Shown: in pieces, positions 1 to 4,771 of the stretch
How the letters are laid out: every line of letters starts with the position of its first letter
How positions within the stretch are numbered: position 1 is the first letter of the stretch
Origin: Blastococcus sp.
Lineage (GTDB): Bacteria > Actinomycetota > Actinomycetes > Mycobacteriales > Geodermatophilaceae
NCBI GenBank assembly: GCA_025963345.1
Contig: JAOPUS010000002.1
Location: 1-5,492, forward strand
Length of the DNA: 5,492 bases
Direction: 5' to 3'
Program-made: the position numbers and the translations under genes
The notes under the pieces: generated by a model
Told to the model about the DNA's origin: nothing
The model's input: the letters and a program-made list of their open reading frames with translations, nothing else
Database searches by the model: none

Positions 1-920
1 TGATCAGCTTCGGCGTCGGCGGTCAGCTCGCGGGTTGGCCGATCCTCGTCTTCGTCGTCGGCCTGCTCCTCACCAGCGTGCTCGTCGTCCGCAAGGTGAA
101 GGGCGCGCTGCTCATCGGCATCGTCGTATCGACGGTCCTGGCGATCATCATCGAGGCGGTCGCGAAGATCGGCCCGCGGACCGGTGCCGACGGCCAGGAG
201 ATCAACTCGCACGGCTGGGCGCTGCAGGTGCCGACGCTGCCTGACAGCCTCGTGAGCAAGCCCGATCTCTCGATCGTCGGGAACTTCTCGCTGTTCGGCG
301 GGTTCGAGCGGATCGGCATCCTCGCCGCCCTGCTCGTCGTCTTCTCCATCATGATCGCCGACTTCTTCGACACCGTCGGGACGGTGACGGCGGTCGGTGC
401 GGAGGGTGGCCTGCTCGACGAGAAGCGCAACCTGCCGCGCTCCCAGCCGGTGCTGCTGGTGGACTCGCTGGCCGCGGCCGCCGGTGGCGCGGGCAGCGTC
501 TCGTCCAACACGACCTACATCGAGAGTGCCGCGGGCGTGGCCGACGGTGCGCGCACCGGCCTGGCCAGCATCGCGACTGGTGTGTTGTTCCTCGTCGCGA
601 TGTTCTTCAGCCCGCTGGCGCTGATCGTGCCGTCGGAGGCCGCCGCGCCGGTCCTGGTGATCGTCGGTGCGCTGATGATGACCCAGGTCCGCGACCTCGT
701 GTGGGACGACATGTCGCTGGCGATCCCGGCGTTCCTGACCATCGCGCTCATGCCGTTCACCTACTCGATCACCAACGGTATCGGTGCCGGCGTCATCAGC
801 TACGTCCTGTTGCGGGCGGCGACCGGCCGGCGGCGGGACGTCCACCCGCTGATGTGGGTGATCGCGGTGCTGTTCGTCGTGTACTTCGCCCTGCAGCCGT
901 TGGAGCAGCTCATCTTCTGA
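1..920 (+). CDS. NCS2-family purine permease (AzgA/PbuG-like), 5' truncated
   Basis: Inner-membrane transporter that by family would import hypoxanthine, guanine, adenine or xanthine with protons. The reading frame starts at base 3 and is open from the left edge; 305 residues are visible up to the TGA at 918-920. AzgA-type proteins are usually about 430-490 residues, so roughly the first third lies outside. Seen in sequence: repeated hydrophobic helices; the AzgA-clade signature DFFDTVGT (visible residues 120-127) followed by a soluble stretch DEKRNLPRSQ; then SSNTTYIESAAGVADG with the Gly-Ala-Arg-Thr-Gly that follows it, which matches the conserved substrate-site region of this clade; and a final helix ending in LEQLIF. 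A roughly 40-residue polar segment (GPRTGADGQE onwards) lies between two helices. The family call is strong. Substrate cannot be settled from sequence, so no gene symbol is given. Confidence 0.93.
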   Translation, partial: ISFGVGGQLAGWPILVFVVGLLLTSVLVVRKVKGALLIGIVVSTVLAIIIEAVAKIGPRTGADGQEINSHGWALQVPTLPDSLVSKPDLSIVGNFSLFGGFERIGILAALLVVFSIMIADFFDTVGTVTAVGAEGGLLDEKRNLPRSQPVLLVDSLAAAAGGAGSVSSNTTYIESAAGVADGARTGLASIATGVLFLVAMFFSPLALIVPSEAAAPVLVIVGALMMTQVRDLVWDDMSLAIPAFLTIALMPFTYSITNGIGAGVISYVLLRAATGRRRDVHPLMWVIAVLFVVYFALQPLEQLIF

Positions 921-933
921 GGCTTCTTCTGAG
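913..933 (+). repeat. 9-bp direct repeat across the permease stop codon
   Basis: TCTTCTGAG occurs at 913-921 and again at 925-933, a 12-base period. The first copy includes the permease TGA (918-920). It looks like a small tandem duplication at the 3' end of the gene. It could be chance or slippage. No function is evident. Confidence 0.5.
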
Positions 934-954
934 CCCGGCTAACCATCCGGGGCT
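932..954. promoter_or_regulatory. Imperfect inverted repeat before marR: weak terminator or operator
   Basis: AGCCCGG (932-938) can pair with CCGGGGCT (947-954) if G949 is bulged, leaving the 8-base loop CTAACCAT. There is no T-run after it. It sits 13 bases before the MarR start and its right arm touches the candidate -10 box. MarR proteins commonly bind imperfect palindromes overlapping their own promoter, so this is a reasonable autoregulatory operator candidate. It could equally be a weak hairpin ending permease transcription. Confidence 0.35.
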
Positions 955-959
955 ACTCT
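954..959 (+). promoter_or_regulatory. Candidate -10 box for a leaderless marR transcript
   Basis: TACTCT fits the actinobacterial TAnnnT -10 pattern and ends 7 bases before the GTG at 967, which would put the transcription start at or next to the start codon. No purine-rich ribosome-binding site precedes that GTG, which also fits leaderless translation. No convincing -35 element is visible at 17-18 bases upstream. The call rests on position and a short match only. Confidence 0.35.
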
Positions 960-966
960 GGTCGGT

Positions 967-1401
967 GTGAGCAGGACGACGCTGGATACCGCGGCGCTCG
1001 CCCACGACCTGCGCCTGGCGGTCATGCGGCTCTCCCGCCGGTTGCGCAACCAGCGGGTGGACACCTCGGTGACGCTCACCCACCTCGCTGCGCTGTCGAC
1101 ACTGAAGCGGCACGGCCCGATGAGCCCCGGCGAGCTGGCCGCGCACGAGCGGGTCCAGCCGCCGTCGATGACCCGGGTCGTCGTCGCGCTCGAGGGGATG
1201 GGCCTCGTGACCCGCACCCCGCACCCGACCGACGGGCGGCAGGTGATCATCGGCCTGGCCCAGGCGGCCGAGGAGCTCCTGTCGGCGGAGGCCCGAGCCC
1301 GCGAGGCATGGCTCAGTGGCCGGCTGCAGGAGCTGTCGGCGGAGGACCGGGCCGTGCTTCGCGAGGCCGCGGTCATCATGGACAAGCTGGCCAGTGGGTG
1401 A
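967..1401 (+). CDS. MarR-family winged-helix transcriptional regulator
   Basis: DNA-binding regulator, 144 residues, typical for the family, and probably a homodimer. An N-terminal dimerisation helix (about 10-30, DLRLAVMRLSRRLR) is followed by the winged helix-turn-helix: helices around 38-60, the recognition helix around 63-77 (VQPPSMTRVVVALE) and the wing at about 83-97, with the hallmark Asp89-Gly90-Arg91 turn. The C-terminal helices (about 100-142) complete the dimer interface. It resembles, from memory, mycobacterial MarR proteins of the Rv0880 type. GTG at 967 is chosen because the family N-terminus starts shortly before the DLRLAVMRL helix and no better start exists. The stop overlaps the probable start of the downstream exporter, so the two are likely one operon, with the regulator repressing both until it binds the exporter's substrate. 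The ligand is unknown. Confidence 0.93.
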   Translation: MSRTTLDTAALAHDLRLAVMRLSRRLRNQRVDTSVTLTHLAALSTLKRHGPMSPGELAAHERVQPPSMTRVVVALEGMGLVTRTPHPTDGRQVIIGLAQAAEELLSAEARAREAWLSGRLQELSAEDRAVLREAAVIMDKLASG

Positions 1402-2720
1402 CGCGGACGAGCACTGACCCCAGTGCCGTGGCCGGTTCCGCGACCGAGGACCCGCCGCAGGACCACGCGATGTTCCGGGCGCTGCGGGTTCGCAACTTCC
1501 GCCTCTACGCCTCGGCCAACCTGGTCAGCCTCACCGGCACCTGGATGCAGCGGATCGGCCAGGACTGGCTGGTGCTGCAGCTTTCCGGCGACAGCGGTAT
1601 CGCGCTCGGCCTGATCACCGCGCTCCAGTTCGGGCCGACCCTGCTGCTGAGCATGTACGGCGGAGTCCTGGCCGACCGGTACTCCAAGCGCCGGGTGCTG
1701 ATGATCACGCAGGCGCTCATGGGCGTCCTGGCGCTGCTGCTCGGCATCCTGGTCGCCACCGACAGCGTCGCCCTGTGGCACGTGTTCGTGCTCGCCGGCG
1801 GGCTGGGGGCGGTCTCGGCCATCGACGTCCCGGGGCGTCAGGCCTTCGTCTCGGAGATGGTCGGCCCCGCGTTGCTCGGCAACGCCGTCAGCCTCAACTC
1901 GACGATCTTCAACGGCGCCCGGCTGGTCGGCCCGTCGTTGGCGGGTCTGCTCATCGGGGCATCATCCGGCGACACCGCCCCTGCCTTCTTCGTGAACGCC
2001 GCGAGCTTCGCGTTCACCATCGGTGCGCTCGCGGTCATGCGCGCCGACGAGTTGCGCCCGAGCCCTCCGGTGGCCCGCGCCCGTGGTCAGCTGCGTGCCG
2101 GGGTGGCCTACACGTGGGCGCACCCGGACCTCGTGCTGGCGATGGTGCTGGCCTTCGTCGTCGGCACCTTCGGCTTCAACTACCAGGTCACCATCGCGCT
2201 GATGACCCGCCAGGTGTTCGACCTGGGCGCCGAGGCGTTCGGGCTGCTCTCCACCTTCTTCGCGATCGGCTCGCTGAGCGGCGCGCTGCTCTCCACCCGC
2301 CGGAGCGTCCGGCCGCGCCAGCGGTTTCTCGTGATCTCGGCGGTGGTGTTCGGCCTGTTCACCGTCGTCGCGGGGCTGATGCCGAGCTACGTGTCGTTCG
2401 CGGTGCTGCTCGTGCCGACCGGGGCGGCCGCGCTGGTGTTCAGCGTGGCCAACAACAGCTTCGTCCAGCTCGGCGTCGATCCGCAGATGCGCGGTCGGGT
2501 CATGGCGCTGTACTTCATGTGCTTCATGGGCGGCACCCCCGTCGGGGCGCCGCTGATCGGCTGGATCTCCGAGCACCTCGGCGCACCCTGGGGCCTGATC
2601 CTGGGTGGCGGCGTCTGCGTGGTGGCCGGACTGGCCGCGGCCGCATTCCTGGCGCGCGGTCGCCGCGTGCGGCTCGAGGCCCGGCCGGCCCCGCCGGGGC
2701 GACAGTCCCTCAGCGGCTGA
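1398..2720 (+). CDS. MFS exporter (MFS_3 / EntS-like), drug or metabolite efflux
   Basis: Integral membrane exporter of the major facilitator superfamily, 440 residues, with hydrophobic segments consistent with about 12 helices. Seen: a hydrophilic 24-residue lead; MFRALRVRNFRLY (25-37), typical of the MFS_3 subgroup; WMQRIGQDWLVLQL in helix 1; MFS motif A between helices 2 and 3 (GGVLADRYSKRRVL, about 88-101); and GRVMALYFMCFMGGTPVG in the second half. The subgroup includes macrolide, tetracycline and siderophore exporters, so the substrate is open. I prefer GTG 1398 because it forms a GTGA overlap with the MarR stop, implying translational coupling. Alternatives are GTG 1428 and ATG 1470; the ATG has AGGA seven bases upstream and gives 416 residues. 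Co-transcription with a MarR gene suggests ligand-induced efflux. The basic, proline-rich C-terminal tail is probably cytoplasmic. Confidence 0.9.
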   Translation: MTRTSTDPSAVAGSATEDPPQDHAMFRALRVRNFRLYASANLVSLTGTWMQRIGQDWLVLQLSGDSGIALGLITALQFGPTLLLSMYGGVLADRYSKRRVLMITQALMGVLALLLGILVATDSVALWHVFVLAGGLGAVSAIDVPGRQAFVSEMVGPALLGNAVSLNSTIFNGARLVGPSLAGLLIGASSGDTAPAFFVNAASFAFTIGALAVMRADELRPSPPVARARGQLRAGVAYTWAHPDLVLAMVLAFVVGTFGFNYQVTIALMTRQVFDLGAEAFGLLSTFFAIGSLSGALLSTRRSVRPRQRFLVISAVVFGLFTVVAGLMPSYVSFAVLLVPTGAAALVFSVANNSFVQLGVDPQMRGRVMALYFMCFMGGTPVGAPLIGWISEHLGAPWGLILGGGVCVVAGLAAAAFLARGRRVRLEARPAPPGRQSLSG

Positions 2721-2721
2721 G

Positions 2722-2743
2722 CCGTCGGGCACCTGCCCGACGG
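2722..2743 (+). terminator. Perfect 9-bp hairpin after the MFS gene, likely terminator
   Basis: CCGTCGGGC (2722-2730) and GCCCGACGG (2735-2743) pair perfectly around the 4-base loop ACCT. The hairpin begins two bases after the MFS stop. It has no T-tract, which is common for proposed actinobacterial intrinsic terminators. It probably ends the marR-MFS transcript. Attenuation of the next gene is also possible. Confidence 0.65.
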
Positions 2744-2746
2744 GAG

Positions 2747-2752
2747 TACCGT
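2747..2752 (+). promoter_or_regulatory. Weak candidate -10 box for the small-protein/thpR unit
   Basis: TACCGT fits TAnnnT and lies after the hairpin, 33 bases before the GTG at 2786. That would leave a short leader of roughly 25-28 bases containing the GGGAGG site. The -35 region would fall inside the hairpin and shows no clear match. A new promoter is expected here if the hairpin terminates, but this box is only a candidate. Confidence 0.25.
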
Positions 2753-2775
2753 CCGCGCCATCCCCACTCGGGTCC

Positions 2776-2781
2776 GGGAGG
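2776..2781 (+). promoter_or_regulatory. Ribosome-binding site GGGAGG deciding the 2786 start
   Basis: GGGAGG lies four bases before the GTG at 2786. It is the clearest Shine-Dalgarno match in front of any gene in the window and fixes the start of the small membrane protein, although the spacing is slightly short. Confidence 0.65.
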
Positions 2782-2785
2782 CGAC

Positions 2786-3172
2786 GTGGTCACTCCACTG
2801 CTGCAGATCGGCGGCACCCTCGCCGTGACCGCCGCCCTGATCGCCTGGACCGGGCCGACCGTGCGCTGGGGCCTCCGGCGCCTGGCGCGCCGCCGGGCGG
2901 CGCGTCATCCGGAACCCCTGCGTCGGCCGCTGCAGGTCGTCGCCGCCGACGTGCGGCGGCTCGGCCGCTCGATCGGACTCGTACCGGCCGGTGCACCCAT
3001 GGCACGGCGGCGGGCCCTGGCCGCCGCGTTCGACGACGTGCTGATCGAGGCCGCGCTCCTGCTGGACGTGGCGAGCGACCTGCGCACGGCACCGGTCGGG
3101 CCTGCCCGCGACGCCGCTCGGCTGCGGCTCCTGGGGGACCTCGAGGAGGCCGGGCTGGCGGTGCACGCCTGA
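2786..3172 (+). CDS. Small hypothetical protein with one N-terminal membrane helix
   Basis: 128 residues; I do not recognise a named family. Seen: one hydrophobic segment at about 5-23 (LLQIGGTLAVTAALIAWTG), then a strongly basic stretch at 27-40 rich in Arg. By the positive-inside rule this places the C-terminal part in the cytoplasm. The rest is Arg/Ala/Leu-rich and likely helical, with an amphipathic acidic-hydrophobic helix around 79-99 (FDDVLIEAALLLDVASDL) and another around 107-125. There is no signal-peptidase site or known catalytic motif. The start is set by GGGAGG four bases upstream; the frame is open much further back, but only as a shadow of the MFS gene. Codon use matches its neighbours, supporting a real gene. 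Its stop overlaps the start of thpR, so the two are probably translated from one message. The function is unknown. Confidence 0.75.
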   Translation: MVTPLLQIGGTLAVTAALIAWTGPTVRWGLRRLARRRAARHPEPLRRPLQVVAADVRRLGRSIGLVPAGAPMARRRALAAAFDDVLIEAALLLDVASDLRTAPVGPARDAARLRLLGDLEEAGLAVHA

Positions 3173-3732
3173 ACCCGACGTCGCGGCGGATCTTCTTCGC
3201 CGTCGACCCGCCGGAGGAGGCGCGGGCGGACCTCGCCCGTTCCCTGGCCCCGCTGCGGGAGGCGCCCGGCGCGCCGCGCTGGACGACGCCTGACCGCTGG
3301 CACCTGACCCTGCTGTTCCTGGGGGCCGCGCCCGATGACTGCGTGCCGCCACTGGCCGCTGCGGCTGGGGAAGCAGTCGCCGCGGTGCCGGGCATGAGTC
3401 TGCGGCTGGCCGGCGCCGGGCGCTTCGGCCCGGTGCGCCGTCCGCAGGTGTTCTGGGCGGGTCTGGAGGGTGCCGTGGAACCGCTCGTCGACCTGGCGCA
3501 CCGACTCGCGGTCGCCGCCCGCGGACTGGACCTGCCGGTCGAGGACCGCCCGTTCCGCCCGCATCTGACGCTCGGTCGATGGCCGCCGCGCCGGCCCGCC
3601 GACGGAACACTGCCCGAGCGGCTGGCCGGATACCGCGGCCCGGCCTGGCCGGTCACCGAGGTGCGCCTGTGGGAGAGCCACCTCGGGGCGACGTCACGCT
3701 ACGAGACGCTGGCCGCCTGGCCGGTCGGGTGA
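3169..3732 (+). CDS. thpR: RNA 2',3'-cyclic phosphodiesterase (2'-5' RNA ligase family), CTG start
   Basis: Cytoplasmic 2H-phosphoesterase that by family hydrolyses 2',3'-cyclic phosphate ends of RNA to 2'-phosphates and, in vitro, can act as a 2'-5' RNA ligase. 187 residues, normal for ThpR. Seen: the usual opening RRIFFAVDPPEEAR (6-19); the first HxTx motif HLTL (45-48) within WHLTLLFLG; and the second HLTL (132-135) within FRPHLTLGR. Both catalytic His/Thr pairs are present, so activity is expected. The core FGPVRRPQVFWAGLEG (86-101) is also typical. No in-frame ATG, GTG or TTG lies near the conserved N-terminus. The only plausible start is CTG at 3169-3171, which forms a CTGA overlap with the preceding gene's stop, so expression is probably coupled to that gene. 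GAGGAGG at 3143-3149 is 19 bases away, too far to act as a normal ribosome-binding site. The identity is firm; the start is inference. Confidence 0.88.
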   Translation: MNPTSRRIFFAVDPPEEARADLARSLAPLREAPGAPRWTTPDRWHLTLLFLGAAPDDCVPPLAAAAGEAVAAVPGMSLRLAGAGRFGPVRRPQVFWAGLEGAVEPLVDLAHRLAVAARGLDLPVEDRPFRPHLTLGRWPPRRPADGTLPERLAGYRGPAWPVTEVRLWESHLGATSRYETLAAWPVG

Positions 3733-3733
3733 A

Positions 3734-3763
3734 CCCCGGCCAACATGGCCATTGTGGCCGGGG
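3734..3763. terminator. Likely bidirectional terminator between convergent genes
   Basis: CCCCGGCCA (3734-3742) pairs perfectly with TGGCCGGGG (3755-3763). The 12-base interior contains the small palindrome ATGGCCAT. The hairpin lies between the thpR stop (3732) and the stop of the minus-strand reductase (3776), so it can serve both strands. No T-run on the plus strand. The position between converging genes is the strongest support. Confidence 0.7.
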
Positions 3764-3775
3764 GGACGGACAGGC

Positions 3776-4744
3776 TCACCAGGCGTACTCCATAGGGGCG
3801 GGCTTGTAGCCGGGGAAGATCTGGTCCAGCCGGGCCAGGGCTGCCTCGTCCAGCGTGACGTCCAGCGCGGCCAGGGCCCCCTCGAACTGCTCCATCGTGC
3901 GCGGGCCGACGATGGGCGCGGTCACCGCGGGCTGATGCAGCAGCCAGGCCAGCCCGACGTCGGCCGGCGCGAGGCCGAGCTTCCGGCAGAAGGCCTCGTA
4001 CTCCTCCAGGGCCGCGCGGTTGCGCTCGACCCGCTTCTGCATGTTCGCGTCGCCCCGCCGTCCGCCCTCGGCCTTCTCCAGGACCCCGGCGAGCAGCCCG
4101 CCGGCCAGCGGGCTCCACGGGATGATGCCGACGCCGTAGTGCTGTGCGGCCGGCAGCACCTCGAGTTCGACGTGCCGGGTGAGCAGGTTGTAGTGCGACT
4201 GCTCGCTGACCAGGCCCTGGAAGTTCCGGCGGGCGGCCGCCTCGTTGGCCGCGACGATGTGCCAGGCAGCGTGGTTGGACGAACCGACGTAGACCACCTT
4301 GCCCTGGGCGACCAGGGTCTCGCACGCCTGCCAGATCTCCTCCCACGGCGTCTTCAGGTCGACGTGGTGGAACTGGTAGAGATCGATCCAGTCGGTCTGC
4401 ATCCGCCGCAGGGACCCCTCGCAGGCCCGCACGATGTTGCGCGCGGACAGGAACGTGTCGTTGGGCCAGTCGGACATCCCGCCGTAGACCTTGGTGGCCA
4501 GCACGGTTTTCTCGCGACGCTCACCGCCCTGGGCGAACCAGGTGCCCAGGACCTCCTCGGTGCGGCCCTTGCCGGCGTCGAAGCCGTAGACGTTGGCGGT
4601 GTCGAAGAAGTTGACCCCCTCGGCGAGGGCGCGGTCCATGATCGCGTGCGCGTCGGCCTCCTCGGTCTTCCAGCCGAAGTTCATGGTTCCGAGACAGAGC
4701 CGGGAGACCGACAACCCGCTGCGGCCGAGGTGCGTGTAGTCCAT
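3776..4744 (-). CDS. Aldo/keto reductase
   Basis: Soluble NADPH-dependent oxidoreductase that by family reduces aldehydes or ketones; 322 residues, forming a TIM barrel. Seen: opening MDYTHLGRSGLSVSRLCLGT; the catalytic tetrad Asp48 (FFDTANVYG), Tyr53, Lys85 (LATKVYG) and His126 (DLYQFHHVD), all present; VGSSNHAAWHI around 160; SEQSHYNLLTR; PWSPLAGGLLAG; and a C-terminal nucleotide-binding stretch PIVGPRTMEQF followed by the usual final helix and GYKPAPMEYAW. The start at the ATG (complement of 4742-4744) matches the canonical family N-terminus. The frame stays open much further upstream, but that is a shadow of the thioesterase. No purine-rich ribosome-binding site is visible upstream. The gene is divergent from the thioesterase across 27 bases and convergent with thpR. 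Substrate is not predictable; it belongs to the broad YghZ-like AKR group. Confidence 0.95.
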   Translation of the reverse strand: MDYTHLGRSGLSVSRLCLGTMNFGWKTEEADAHAIMDRALAEGVNFFDTANVYGFDAGKGRTEEVLGTWFAQGGERREKTVLATKVYGGMSDWPNDTFLSARNIVRACEGSLRRMQTDWIDLYQFHHVDLKTPWEEIWQACETLVAQGKVVYVGSSNHAAWHIVAANEAAARRNFQGLVSEQSHYNLLTRHVELEVLPAAQHYGVGIIPWSPLAGGLLAGVLEKAEGGRRGDANMQKRVERNRAALEEYEAFCRKLGLAPADVGLAWLLHQPAVTAPIVGPRTMEQFEGALAALDVTLDEAALARLDQIFPGYKPAPMEYAW

Positions 4745-4771
4745 GGGAACCAGCCTGGCACCCTGGCGGTC
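4745..4771. promoter_or_regulatory. 27-base divergent spacer between AKR and thioesterase
   Basis: This is all the DNA between the ATG on the minus strand and the GTG on the plus strand. It contains CCAGCCTGG (4750-4758), a 9-base inverted repeat with a one-base centre, and CCTGGC twice at 4754-4759 and 4762-4767. CACCCT (4759-4764) ends 7 bases before the GTG, the same spacing as the marR -10 candidate, but lacks the first T. On the other strand CAGGGT (4765-4760) is a weak -10 match for the reductase. Neither gene has a normal ribosome-binding site here. Confidence 0.4.

Noticed and set aside
939..1781. Minus-strand 280-codon frame opposite marR and the MFS 5' end
   Set aside because: Antisense shadow of MarR with no recognisable domain.
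1775..2785. Long plus-strand open frame continuous with the small hypothetical gene
   Set aside because: It overlaps the MFS gene in another frame and reads as Arg/Gly/Ala/Pro-rich sequence, the usual shadow of high-GC coding DNA. GGGAGG and GTG at 2786 mark the true start.
3143..3149. GAGGAGG as the ribosome-binding site for thpR
   Set aside because: It is 19 bases before the CTG, beyond normal spacing. It encodes Glu-Glu codons of the upstream protein and probably reflects that.
2387..3681. Minus-strand open frames of 250-400 codons across the MFS 3' end, the small gene and thpR
   Set aside because: Their translations are Arg/Ala/Pro/Gly-rich with no motif, while the plus strand carries clear family motifs. 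They are GC-driven shadows.
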